A stretch of DNA of 21,063 bases from JADKIH01 sp049363815 (GTDB taxonomy: Bacteria > Bacteroidota > Bacteroidia > AKYH767-A > 2013-40CM-41-45), in NCBI GenBank assembly GCA_049363815.1, contig JBMQEM010000121.1, forward strand, positions 1 through 21,063, given 5' to 3'. Both the position numbers and the translations under genes were made by a program. Shown piece after piece: positions 7,390 to 16,104 of the stretch (the stretch's first letter is position 1; each line of letters starts with the position of its first letter). Under the pieces are notes generated by a model. The model saw only the letters and a program-made list of their open reading frames with translations, did not search any database and had not been told where the DNA came from.

Positions 7390-9894
7390 CTATACTTTCT
7401 TCCGAAGCCTGCTTCTCCACTTCACAAGTTCATACCAGATAACGGATATAAAACCTGCTGAAATACTCACTCCGGTCTGGTATAAATTCAATTTCTTAAA
7501 TTCAAAAAATACGGTAAGAGAAGGGATAAATAACAGAAGAGCCGTAATCAAAATGGTTATGAATATGATCACAGGAACCAGATTATTTTTGTACCTGAGG
7601 GTGGTCAATACAGAATAATAAAAAGACCTGTTGATTAATGTCAGAAATATATTTGCTGAGATCAGGACAATGAAGACCATCGTTCTGATGGTATTTTCAT
7701 CGTAATAATTTCCAACACCGAAACGGTATATTGATAATGTTCCTGCTGTTATTGCAAGTCCCTGAACTACACTGGTGGCAAGTTCCTTCCAGTTAAAGAA
7801 AGTGGTGCTGAAAGGTCTTGGACTTTGCAACATAGTATTTTTCTCCATTGGTTCATTCTCATAGATAATTGAACACGTTGGACCCATGATCAATTCCAGA
7901 AATATGATGTGTACAGGAGAGAATATATTCGGATAGATCCAGCCTAATGCCAATGGAATAAATACTGTCAGTATAATTGGGATATGAATGGAAATAATGT
8001 ACTGGATCGCTTTTTTCAGGTTGGAATAGATCTTCCTTCCCATTGCGACTGCATCGACCATTTTTGAAAGATCATCATCAACAAGGATCAAAGATGCGGC
8101 TTGTTTGGCTATTTCAGTTCCTTTCCGCCCCATGGCAATTCCAATATGAGCTGCTTTTAAAGCAGGGCCATCGTTTACACCATCACCGGTCATCGCAACA
8201 ATTTCATTGTTAGCTTTCAAAGCGGAAATGACTCTGAGTTTCGCTTCGGGAAACATTCTTGTAAAGACATTTGTAACAGACACTTTTTGTTTCAGCTCCT
8301 GCTCTGACAAAGTCAGCAATTCTTCACCGGTCAGCGAATTTTCAGCTCCTGCAAATCCGATCTGGCCGGCTATAGCTGTTGTTGTTTCAGAGTTATCACC
8401 TGTAATTATTTTTACTCCGATTCCTGCCTGGTAGAAATTCTTCAGCACTTCAGAAATATTTTCTTTTGGCGGATCATAGAATGCAACGATTCCCTTGAAC
8501 GCAAAACTGATCTCTTGCTGGGTTTTTGGAAAGATTCTTCCTGCCAGATCAGACTGAGCAACTCCGAGCAAGCGAAATCCGGATTTTCCCAGACTCTTTA
8601 ATGCGAGATCCACTTTTGCTCTTTGTTCTGTAGTTAATCCGCATACATTCATAATCGCTTCCGGTGCTCCTTTTGCAGCAACTATTCTGTTACCTGAACC
8701 ATTTTCAAATACATGAGTCATCATAGGCGGCTTACCGCTTAGTGGATACTCATAACTCATTTTATAATCCGGTCTTTCATCAACCGAGACAGAATTCAGA
8801 TAAGAAGTATGCAAGGCAACTTCCATAGCATCAAACGGAATAGGTTCACTAGCAAACATTGAAATCCGGATTAATTCTTTCCCTGATTCGCTGAATGATT
8901 CCGAAGCCTCTATAATTTTATCTGCAGAAAAATCATACACCTTTGCCAGGCTCATTCTGTTTTCTGTTATGGTTCCGGTCTTATCCACACAGATCACAGT
9001 GGCACTTCCAAGTGTTTCAACAGTTTTCATCTGCTTCACAACGATTCCCATCTTCATCAATCGCCATGCACCTAAAGCCATAAATGTAGAGAAAGCGACA
9101 GGGATCTCTTCCGGTAAAATACTCATGGCAAGAGTCAGGGCTTTCAACAGGCTATCCATCACATCCCGAATCATGAAATAATTTATACCCCATACTGTAA
9201 TGAAAACAATTGCCCCTGAAATAACCATCTTACGCACAAAATTCCGGATCTGCATTTCCAGTGGAGTCTTTTCTTCACTTATACTTTCCAGACTCTTTCC
9301 GATCTTGCCTAGTTTTGTTTCATTTCCAACTGCAGTTACTTTTGCAATAGCAAGTCCGCCGGTAACAGTACATCCGAGGTAGATCCTATTATCTTCACTT
9401 GAACTATCTTTTGATACCGGCAAAGATTCACCGGTAAGAATGGATTCATCTACTGAAAAATCGTTCGATTGAACAATAACTGCATCAGCTGCAATCACTA
9501 TTCCTTCCTCGACGATAATATGATCACCAACTACAAGTTCCTGACTATCAATTTCCAGTTCCTGATTATTTCGAATGACTTTACAAGCAGGCTTGATAAA
9601 CGTTTTTAATTTCTCCAATGCATTTCTGCTTCGCGAATTCTGATAAAGTGAAATTGCAGCCACAAGAACAATTGCAACAGAAAGAAATATGGCATCTTCC
9701 GGTTTTCCACTTAAAAAATAAACAACTGAAGCGACAAAGAGCAGAATGATCATCGGCTCTTTCACAATACTTTTCACTGCTTCGAGAAAAGTGTTTTCTT
9801 TTTTATAGGCTAATTTGTTTGCCCCAGATTTTTCACGAGATGCCAGCACTTCTGCATCAGTTAAACCGGAAAAATTAAAATTGTTTGAGGCCAT
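7390..9894 (-). CDS. P2-like cation-transporting P-type ATPase
   Basis: An 834-residue inner-membrane pump. Domains in order: N-terminal cation-ATPase segment (about 8-30), TM1-2 (about 47-86), actuator domain with TGES at 154-157, TM3-4 (about 223-275), phosphorylation loop DKTGT with Asp304, nucleotide-binding domain with KGAPE (408-412), hinge motifs TGD (498-500) and TGDGVND (569-575), then TM5-10 (about 630-822). All catalytic motifs are intact. TM4 carries PEEIP (261-265) where Ca2+ pumps usually have PEGLP. TM6 (about 660-678, ELIMGPTCSI) lacks the Asn/Asp pair of calcium pumps, so the ion is uncertain. There is no CPC motif and no heavy-metal-binding domain, so it is not a CopA/ZntA pump. 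It starts 22 bases after the T9SS-protein stop and may share that transcript. Confidence 0.92.
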   Translation of the reverse strand: MASNNFNFSGLTDAEVLASREKSGANKLAYKKENTFLEAVKSIVKEPMIILLFVASVVYFLSGKPEDAIFLSVAIVLVAAISLYQNSRSRNALEKLKTFIKPACKVIRNNQELEIDSQELVVGDHIIVEEGIVIAADAVIVQSNDFSVDESILTGESLPVSKDSSSEDNRIYLGCTVTGGLAIAKVTAVGNETKLGKIGKSLESISEEKTPLEMQIRNFVRKMVISGAIVFITVWGINYFMIRDVMDSLLKALTLAMSILPEEIPVAFSTFMALGAWRLMKMGIVVKQMKTVETLGSATVICVDKTGTITENRMSLAKVYDFSADKIIEASESFSESGKELIRISMFASEPIPFDAMEVALHTSYLNSVSVDERPDYKMSYEYPLSGKPPMMTHVFENGSGNRIVAAKGAPEAIMNVCGLTTEQRAKVDLALKSLGKSGFRLLGVAQSDLAGRIFPKTQQEISFAFKGIVAFYDPPKENISEVLKNFYQAGIGVKIITGDNSETTTAIAGQIGFAGAENSLTGEELLTLSEQELKQKVSVTNVFTRMFPEAKLRVISALKANNEIVAMTGDGVNDGPALKAAHIGIAMGRKGTEIAKQAASLILVDDDLSKMVDAVAMGRKIYSNLKKAIQYIISIHIPIILTVFIPLALGWIYPNIFSPVHIIFLELIMGPTCSIIYENEPMEKNTMLQSPRPFSTTFFNWKELATSVVQGLAITAGTLSIYRFGVGNYYDENTIRTMVFIVLISANIFLTLINRSFYYSVLTTLRYKNNLVPVIIFITILITALLLFIPSLTVFFEFKKLNLYQTGVSISAGFISVIWYELVKWRSRLRKKV

Positions 9895-9916
9895 AAATTA
9901 CTTTTCGTTAAAGATT

Positions 9917-12103
9917 CTATCTAACAATCATTACCTTTGAAAAGTAATTTTTTTCATTGTTGCTCAATTGTAACAAATAAATTCCATTTGAAATATCTGA
10001 CATATTCAATAAATTGTTCTTAAGCATTCCAGAATAGATCACCCTTCCTGTTCCGTCCATTAATTCAAACCGCCATTCATCTGAATTATTGTTCTTATCT
10101 GTGAAGGCTATCTGGATCCTGTCATTAACAGGATTTGGATAAAGAATAAGTTCTTCTTTATTGACCACAGAGTTCGGTGAAATGATATGAGTCAAAATAC
10201 TATCATTATTGTCTACCAGATTACTTGCCTGATAGTAAACAAGGATTGCACTTTCATTCAAAGGTGAATTATTTCCCCAAGGTACAACATTTGTAAACGG
10301 GATATTATTTCCGCTTGCTTGTCCGTTTGTATCTGCTTTCTGTCGGCCCACACAGATCACACCCTGACTTGTCTTGTAAATTCCAAACAGTTCAGTATTG
10401 TCGCCTCCGGCTTGTGTAAGTGTGTCCCACACTCCAACTACAAGTGAGGAATATTTTGGGACATGAAACTGAGAATCATAAACCCGCACAAAACTATTCC
10501 AGGCACTTAGTCCACCGAAATCAGGTTTCACCATTTTTTGGTAAGCATTGGCAGTAGTAATTGTTCGTCGTCCGACAGCGATCACACAAACATCCCCGGA
10601 GCTTGTAACTTTCATATTATTTCGTGCAATTCGGGTAGTATTCACATCAGGCCAACCGGTATTCGGGTCTGCCCATCCATCAAGATTCGGATCTGCGTGA
10701 GGAGTTCCAAGAGAAGCCGTTCCTTCAGCATACTCCCCCATAAAAGTTGAATTTGTCAACGTGCCATCATTCAACAAAAATTTTCCAAGCCATGATAAAT
10801 GTATATTTCCATTTGTACCTGTAAACTGATTCTGAAAACCATAAGCAATCGGGTCGCTGGCAATCTGATTACCTTCCCAGAAATTTTCAACGTTATTCCC
10901 ATGGCATCGCGCACCTACAACAAGTTTGTTGGCTGAATAGTCAATTGCCAATGCGTCTATATACTGATCAGGTACAGATTCCATCGTATCGCCTGCAGGA
11001 GTGATCTCATGATATAAACGCGACCACCATAGCATAGTACCTGATTCGTTCATTGCAATAACTGCAGGTTCAAAATCAGGACTACCTCCTGAGGTAACAC
11101 TTTTAAAACTCATTCCGAGGTAAACATTGTTATTACGTTTATCTATACAAATATTCGTACCACCATAAACCGGACTTCCGGCGGCAGCTGAATATCCGGT
11201 ATACCCAGGACCGGTTGCTGTAGGATTTGCAGGATCACAAGGACCGTTGAAAAGAATATCAGCCGGCCATGTACCTTTCTTAGTGCCGCCATTCCCATCG
11301 GGTTGAATGTTGTCATACTCGTTTTGTGTCCAAGAACGGAGATCGCACCGACCCCAGATCTTGAGAACTATTCCACTATAGTCTACAGAATCAATTCCTC
11401 CTTGAGGATTAGAAGAAGCGGGTGTTCCCTTGAATTCAGAACCGTTTTTCAACCAATGAGTTCTCCAGTTCTCCACAACAGCACGTTGTCCGAACTGGTC
11501 AAGACAATAAACAGCACTCCAGTCATACCCATATGCTTCACCGGAAATATAAAAGACACGACCATCATTTGTTACATCCCATGGATGATAATCCTTTGGT
11601 CCGGATTTCGCCCAAACCACTTCTATCCATTCCAAAGCTGACGGCAGACCATTCAAGAAATTCTTATCTAGTTTTCCAATAATGTATCCACCATTATTTG
11701 CATCTGTATCAGCCGTATTTGCACTGATGTAAAGATCGCCCGTCGCAGTATATGGAAGTGTATTCGTTTTAATGAATCGAATATCTTCAACTACTCCCTG
11801 AGGAAAATGTACAACCTGTAAAATGCTTTGAAGATCAGAACTCAAATGTAAAATAAAGCCATATCGGTTAGACCCAAGTGAATTTGGAATTGTTCCCGGA
11901 TAATTAAGTTGAATTCTTTGAACACCTGCATTGATCCAGTTCAGATCATCAGCATAGCCACAGACAAGAAATGATCCATCGGTGATCTGCGTAACGTCAT
12001 AAAAGGTTTCTTTGCCATTGTTGCCTGCATAGGTGACAATATCCGTCTGAGCAGATGAACGCAATGCAAATAGTAAGAAAAATAAAAGTAAGAGTTTCTT
12101 CAT
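9917..12103 (-). CDS. Secreted protein with T9SS sorting domain, unknown function
   Basis: A 728-residue exported protein. A signal peptide (Lys2-Lys3, Leu/Phe core, predicted cut after Ala18 in SSAQ) leads to a long Gly/Asn/Trp-rich body of repeated short beta segments, such as the FLVCGYADD and AIDYSANKLVVGARC types. This suggests a beta-propeller or similar all-beta fold. The last 80 or so residues form a type A sorting domain: YPNPVND near the start of the domain, then a beta sandwich ending in NGIYLLQL and KVMIVR. That domain directs secretion through the type IX system and attachment to the cell surface. I recognise no catalytic motif. The 37-base gap to the 98-residue gene upstream and the 22-base gap to the ATPase gene downstream suggest co-transcription, although the three products have no evident shared task. 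Confidence 0.85.
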   Translation of the reverse strand: MKKLLLLFFLLFALRSSAQTDIVTYAGNNGKETFYDVTQITDGSFLVCGYADDLNWINAGVQRIQLNYPGTIPNSLGSNRYGFILHLSSDLQSILQVVHFPQGVVEDIRFIKTNTLPYTATGDLYISANTADTDANNGGYIIGKLDKNFLNGLPSALEWIEVVWAKSGPKDYHPWDVTNDGRVFYISGEAYGYDWSAVYCLDQFGQRAVVENWRTHWLKNGSEFKGTPASSNPQGGIDSVDYSGIVLKIWGRCDLRSWTQNEYDNIQPDGNGGTKKGTWPADILFNGPCDPANPTATGPGYTGYSAAAGSPVYGGTNICIDKRNNNVYLGMSFKSVTSGGSPDFEPAVIAMNESGTMLWWSRLYHEITPAGDTMESVPDQYIDALAIDYSANKLVVGARCHGNNVENFWEGNQIASDPIAYGFQNQFTGTNGNIHLSWLGKFLLNDGTLTNSTFMGEYAEGTASLGTPHADPNLDGWADPNTGWPDVNTTRIARNNMKVTSSGDVCVIAVGRRTITTANAYQKMVKPDFGGLSAWNSFVRVYDSQFHVPKYSSLVVGVWDTLTQAGGDNTELFGIYKTSQGVICVGRQKADTNGQASGNNIPFTNVVPWGNNSPLNESAILVYYQASNLVDNNDSILTHIISPNSVVNKEELILYPNPVNDRIQIAFTDKNNNSDEWRFELMDGTGRVIYSGMLKNNLLNMSDISNGIYLLQLSNNEKNYFSKVMIVR

Positions 12104-12140
12104 ACGATTATAGGTCCGTTTGTTCTTTAATATAATATAT

Positions 12141-12437
12141 CTATTTTAATTTTTCAAGCATCTCATTGGTAAGCGACTCTGAACTTATTCCATAACCATT
12201 GACCAATACACCTTTTATATTGTATTTAGGTGAAGATACTGCGTAAACGATACTCTCATCTGCAGGATCTGAATTTCCCTCAAACCGAAAATACTTATCG
12301 ATTTGAAATTCATCGTGAAATAATTTTATGTCTCTTTGAACGCATTCCAGGCAATTCTGCCTCAGATTGAGATCTTCCACATAGCCCTGTTTCTTTAAGC
12401 CATTGATCGCTTCAACGACTGTGTCGTATGCTTCCAT
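12141..12437 (-). CDS. Small conserved Bacteroidota protein (sometimes named phosphoribosylpyrophosphate synthetase)
   Basis: A 98-residue cytosolic protein. Recognisable segments are YDTVVEAINGLKKQGY at the N-terminus, a Cys pair in NCLEC (Cys29, Cys32), FEGNSDPADES (52-62), and KGVLVNGYG (75-83). I recall close relatives across Bacteroidota, many carrying the product name phosphoribosylpyrophosphate synthetase. That name is doubtful: real Prs enzymes are about 310 residues long with a PRPP-binding loop, and neither is present. The CxxC spacing is not the usual redox or zinc arrangement on its own. The actual function is unknown. It follows the small membrane-protein gene by 62 bases on the same strand. 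Confidence 0.8.
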   Translation of the reverse strand: MEAYDTVVEAINGLKKQGYVEDLNLRQNCLECVQRDIKLFHDEFQIDKYFRFEGNSDPADESIVYAVSSPKYNIKGVLVNGYGISSESLTNEMLEKLK

Positions 12438-12499
12438 GCTTCACAATATTTAATTTGAAAAGTACGAGTAAAGTTAAGGTAAAATATGAAATTATACCC

Positions 12500-12907
12500 T
12501 TATTCCAATCCTGTTCGTTCTCTTCTGAGCATAAATCCGGTTACAATGAGCAAAATTCCTGTAGAGCCCATAATTACATGTAAATTATTCACATCCCGAA
12601 GCATTATCATCTGGATCAGGATCCACCCGCTCAGCAATACACCGGCACAAATGACCAATGTCTGATAGTAGTTCCATTTCTTCAGAATAAAAATGATGAC
12701 AACAAAATTAAATACTCCATTTACTATAAAGAGGACAATTCCGGGAATGAGAAAGTTTTCAAAAGGAGAATATCTCAGCCATTCTTCTGTAATTCCAAGG
12801 CTGCTTCCATCAGGATGAAGAATAAAATTACCACCGCCGTAAATTGCTCCAGCTCCATTGAAGAACAGAAGAAGTACGGCAACAATTTTCAGTAAATTCG
12901 ATTTCAC
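12500..12907 (-). CDS. Four-helix integral membrane protein, unknown function
   Basis: A 135-residue hydrophobic protein with predicted membrane segments at about 6-24, 52-75, 82-101 and 107-127. A Gly-rich stretch (GAGAIYGGG) closes the first helix and a polar loop (about 32-48) follows it. It ends in an Arg-rich tail, which would be cytosolic. I see no catalytic or binding motif. It lies 19 bases behind the DUF6544-like membrane protein on the same strand, so the two are very likely co-transcribed. Confidence 0.75.
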   Translation of the reverse strand: MKSNLLKIVAVLLLFFNGAGAIYGGGNFILHPDGSSLGITEEWLRYSPFENFLIPGIVLFIVNGVFNFVVIIFILKKWNYYQTLVICAGVLLSGWILIQMIMLRDVNNLHVIMGSTGILLIVTGFMLRRERTGLE

Positions 12908-12926
12908 TTGACTAGAATTTTAATTT

Positions 12927-14027
12927 CTAAAAATCACTTACATTGTAATCTATCTCCTGCAATTCAAAAGTTCCATATTGCAATTCAACATCAGGATAAC
13001 TGTAAATGGTTGCAGCAGATGAAGCGAGCTTGTAGCCATGATACAACTTATAATTTTTCAACGGAGTTGACCACCGGATCTTTTCCATACCAACGGTTTT
13101 GGACATGGTGTACCGGTCATCAGAAATAAAATTGACCAATTCATTTTTATCGTTGAAAACAAGAGTTGCACTGATTTGAATATCATTATTCCTGAATTTT
13201 GCGAAAACACTATCACCATTTTCTCCGACCCACTCTATTCTCTGATCGATCAAGGCTCCCGGCGCCATACAACAGATGTCATTGAAGAAAGTGACCGTCT
13301 CAGCAATACCCATTTCCTTACCTGAGGCGTACTGAACATTAAAAAGAGAAAGTAATCTGATATCCATTGACGCTTCCCCGTTTTTAAATTTATGAAACCC
13401 GGCCAGCGGAATATTTTTCATTTCCGCTTTCATAAAGAACAACCTTGCTGAAGTTGAAAGAAAATTATATTGTTCAGAAGTAAACGGCATCCAATCCGCT
13501 TCATTACTTTTTCGGATATTTCCATTGAACCTGATCCTGAAATTTTCAACTTTCGGTTTGTTCAAGAAACCGGAATAAACCAGATACTTCCTGACCTGCT
13601 CAGGCAATTTCACTATATCCTTTTCTGTCAGTAAGTCGTGACCTTTTCCTTTCGTGATCCGCAATTGCTCCGTGACTTCTGAACGGTACTGTTCCTCAAA
13701 TTCAGTTTTCCCCCACTGCAGCAAGATCATAACCAATAATATCACATTAATTATTGTTCCATTCTTCGAATCCTTCCATGTCGAAATGATAAGAATTTGA
13801 GAGGTAATAATTGCTACTACTGCAGGATAAATCCACCAATCTACATTAAAGATCATCAAACCAATTGTAGCAAGAAACAATACTGATGTTAATAGCCATA
13901 TGATACCACTTGTGCCCGAAATCTTTGTTTTTATCTCTGACAAATTTGCCAGATCAAATGCTTTCAGAAAACCGAGTAAATGGAAAGCGGAATGAAAAAC
14001 AAGTACTAAATACAATACTACCTTCAT
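12927..14027 (-). CDS. Membrane-anchored DUF6544-like protein
   Basis: A 366-residue protein in two parts. Residues 1 to about 107 form four hydrophobic helices (about 3-20, 42-60, 65-82, 90-106). The rest is soluble and resembles the DUF6544 (formerly DUF6920) family: LPEQVRKYL near 140-148, WMPFTSEQYNF (about 179-189), a MDIRLLSLFNV stretch, the acidic-aromatic region around TFFNDICCMAPGALI, EWVGENGDSVFAKF, and a DDRYTM turn. The family has no established function that I know of. Two adjacent Cys lie in the position where relatives, as I recall, have a hydrophobic or Trp-containing stretch. It heads a probable operon with the next two genes and lies directly downstream of the two-component system, 149 bases after the regulator's stop. 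Confidence 0.75.
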   Translation of the reverse strand: MKVVLYLVLVFHSAFHLLGFLKAFDLANLSEIKTKISGTSGIIWLLTSVLFLATIGLMIFNVDWWIYPAVVAIITSQILIISTWKDSKNGTIINVILLVMILLQWGKTEFEEQYRSEVTEQLRITKGKGHDLLTEKDIVKLPEQVRKYLVYSGFLNKPKVENFRIRFNGNIRKSNEADWMPFTSEQYNFLSTSARLFFMKAEMKNIPLAGFHKFKNGEASMDIRLLSLFNVQYASGKEMGIAETVTFFNDICCMAPGALIDQRIEWVGENGDSVFAKFRNNDIQISATLVFNDKNELVNFISDDRYTMSKTVGMEKIRWSTPLKNYKLYHGYKLASSAATIYSYPDVELQYGTFELQEIDYNVSDF

Positions 14028-14176
14028 GGTTCAAAGCTAGTCACCACTTACAACCCTATTGATGACAAAAGTCTTTCCTGAAATGAATAAAAATCATAGA
14101 ATTGATCAACCGGCTGCGTCTGGCAGGACTTTCTCAAGTACTGCAAACCGGAACTCGGTGCAAAGCTAATTTGAAT

Positions 14177-14872
14177 TTAACTTATGAGTCGTTTTTCAAC
14201 CAGCTCCTTATACGTTCTTCCGATCGGCAATGTAGATTTTCCAACCTCAATCTGAGTAGAATTAAAAGCTGTGACTTTATCCACATTTACAATGAACGAT
14301 TTATGGATCCTGACAAATTTTTCATCGGCCAGGTATTCTTCCAGTTCACCGATCTGAAATTTGGTCACAATTTGCTTATCGCCGGCATGGATCCTGACAT
14401 AGTCTTTCAGACTTTCAATAAAAAGTATTTCATCGGCATAAACTTTAATGTTCTTTTTATCAGTATTAAAAAAATAGAATTTTCGTTCAACGGATTCAGG
14501 TCGATTTGCTGAACGAACCGTTCTTGTCTTTTCATAGACTTTATTGACAGCTTGCAAGAAACGACTGAATTCAATAGGCTTCAGTAAATAGTCGATTACA
14601 TTCAGGTCAAAAGCATCGAGTGCATACTGATGGTATGCAGTTGTCAGAATTACATTATACTTTCCGTTCAATGATTTCAGAAAATCAAGTCCACTCATCC
14701 GGGGCAGGTTTATATCAAGAAAAATTATATCAACTTTCGACCTGTGTAATTCTTCATTTGCGGTAAAGACATTTTCACACACAGCTGCAAGATTCAATCC
14801 CGGCATCTGTTGAATATAATCTTTCAGAACTTCAGAAGCCAGATGTTCATCTTCTATTATCAGGCAATTCAT
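14177..14872 (-). CDS. LytTR-family response regulator
   Basis: A 231-residue cytosolic transcription regulator. The receiver domain (1 to about 118) has the acidic pocket Glu7/Asp8, phosphoacceptor Asp53 in FLDINLPRMSG, Thr77 and Lys98 in LLKPI. The LytTR DNA-binding domain (about 130-231) has FFNTDKKNIKV, ILFIESLKDYVRIH, and the RIHKSFIVN and LPIGRTY segments typical of the family. LytTR proteins usually bind paired direct repeats upstream of target genes. It overlaps the sensor kinase gene by 26 bases in another frame, so the two are translated together and form a pair. Neighbouring genes, including the DUF6544-like operon downstream and the divergent FG-GAP gene, are possible targets by position only. 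Confidence 0.95.
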   Translation of the reverse strand: MNCLIIEDEHLASEVLKDYIQQMPGLNLAAVCENVFTANEELHRSKVDIIFLDINLPRMSGLDFLKSLNGKYNVILTTAYHQYALDAFDLNVIDYLLKPIEFSRFLQAVNKVYEKTRTVRSANRPESVERKFYFFNTDKKNIKVYADEILFIESLKDYVRIHAGDKQIVTKFQIGELEEYLADEKFVRIHKSFIVNVDKVTAFNSTQIEVGKSTLPIGRTYKELVEKRLIS

Positions 14873-15941
14873 ATTCAGTATAACTATTTAAGTCGATGCG
14901 TAAATTTACAAAGAAATTACCATCCCTTTGCTCATGAGAAAAACTGTATTCTTTATATAATAATTGTAATTGCCGGGATATATTAGCCAGGCCAATCCCC
15001 TCCTGCGCTCCTTCTTTCACAGCTATTTCTGATACAGGATTGATGATATGTACTGTAAGGTCATTCTTTATCAACTCAACTTTGATCAATATCTCTGAAG
15101 TTTCAACCGTACCGGTTGTGCCATGCTTGAATGCATTCTCAACCAATGGAAGGATTATAAGCTGAGCAATTTCCTTCTGCGGATTGTCGATCGTTTTCAT
15201 TACAGTAACATTTATCCTCTTTCCGAATCTTAACTTCTGAAGCTCAATATAGTCGTCAACAATAATTAACTCTTTCTCTATCGTTGTAGATTTATCAGTT
15301 TCATAAAGTATATATCGCAGGATCTTTGACAGCCTCATTACGGCATCCGGTGCAGCATCCGATTGAACCCTTGTCAAAGAATAAATACTATTCAACGTAT
15401 TAAATAAAAAATGCGGATTGATCTGTGCTTTTAAAAACCTGAGTTCGGTCTCCGCTTTCTCCCTTTTCAATTGCTCTTCCCTTTGCTGGCCTTCATAGCG
15501 GTTCTTAAACAATTTTATACTCAAGGCAATTGCAGCGATTGAAAAAACATCAAAAGCTCCCCATAACAGTCTTGGAAAATTCCAGAAATAGAATGTGCTT
15601 TCAGGATAAAAGAAAGGTTGTGTTATTCTGTAAATCGTAAACCTCTGGATCAATGAGGATGCGATCACCAGGAAAGCAAGAATGAAAAAGAGTTGGCGGT
15701 ACTTTTTAGTATTAACATAATTCGGTAAAATATAATACATCATGAAATATGTAACGGCAATTTTCAATGGCAGGTGCGCCAGATCACTCATAAAGGAGCG
15801 TGAAAAATTTCCATCATACGAACCAAGAATATAACCACTCCACACAAGATAGGTCAGCCAAAAGAGAACATGTAAGGCAATTCTTCTTTTCATAATGCCA
15901 ATTTGAGGATTTTCAGCCGGATTTTCTTTACTAAAAGACAA
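14847..15941 (-). CDS. LytS-type sensor histidine kinase (His_kinase family)
   Basis: A 364-residue inner-membrane kinase. Four predicted membrane helices (about 21-40, 56-75, 83-100, 122-143) form a sensor without an extracellular domain. A short coiled coil (about 148-170, Glu/Lys/Arg-rich) leads to the phosphoacceptor block with His177 in INPHFLFNTLN. The ATP-binding part has the N-box LPLVENAFKHG (264-274) and a G-box GIGLANISRQL (315-325). This is the normal architecture for LytS/YehU-like kinases in Bacteroidota. The frame starts at 15941. Met17 (ATG at 15893), just before the first helix, is a credible alternative start. The signal sensed is unknown. The gene is divergent from the FG-GAP gene across a 163-base region containing inverted repeats. 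Confidence 0.94.
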   Translation of the reverse strand: MSFSKENPAENPQIGIMKRRIALHVLFWLTYLVWSGYILGSYDGNFSRSFMSDLAHLPLKIAVTYFMMYYILPNYVNTKKYRQLFFILAFLVIASSLIQRFTIYRITQPFFYPESTFYFWNFPRLLWGAFDVFSIAAIALSIKLFKNRYEGQQREEQLKREKAETELRFLKAQINPHFLFNTLNSIYSLTRVQSDAAPDAVMRLSKILRYILYETDKSTTIEKELIIVDDYIELQKLRFGKRINVTVMKTIDNPQKEIAQLIILPLVENAFKHGTTGTVETSEILIKVELIKNDLTVHIINPVSEIAVKEGAQEGIGLANISRQLQLLYKEYSFSHEQRDGNFFVNLRIDLNSYTEYELPDNRR

Positions 15942-16006
15942 ACTACTCTTTCCTGCACCTGAACAACAACTTTCCGCATGTGAAATCCTTTCGAAATTAG
16001 CAGAAA

Positions 16007-16029
16007 ACAGTTTAACTTCATGAAACTGT
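16007..16029. promoter_or_regulatory. Inverted repeat in the divergent kinase / FG-GAP intergenic region
   Basis: ACAGTTT (16007-16013) and AAACTGT (16023-16029) are exact complements around a 9-base spacer, a span of 23 bases typical of a dimeric regulator site. It lies 66 bases from the kinase start and 76 bases from the FG-GAP start, so it could serve either. Identity of the binding protein is unknown. Confidence 0.35.
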
Positions 16030-16032
16030 CGT

Positions 16033-16090
16033 TCGAATAATAATTAAATAAAGGAATAAAATTATTGATAGAATTACAATAATTATTCGA
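16033..16090. repeat. AT-rich inverted repeat upstream of the FG-GAP gene
   Basis: The 13-base arm at 16033-16045 (starting TCGAATAAT) is complementary at 12 of 13 positions to 16078-16090, with a 32-base AT-rich interval. It ends 15 bases before the FG-GAP start codon. It could be paired half-sites or a leader hairpin in the mRNA. The low complexity of the sequence weakens the case. Confidence 0.3.
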
Positions 16091-16104
16091 TTAAAACTGA
16101 CACT

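Noticed and set aside
14161..14168. TAGCTTTG on the minus strand as a promoter for the DUF6544-like operon.
   Set aside because: It matches the -7 box, but the nearest upstream TTG is about 28 bases away, beyond the usual spacing, so support is too weak to list as a feature.
14102..14512. Plus-strand open frame (136 codons) opposite the LytTR regulator.
   Set aside because: It is mostly antisense to the regulator's conserved domain and its translation looks like a reverse-strand shadow.
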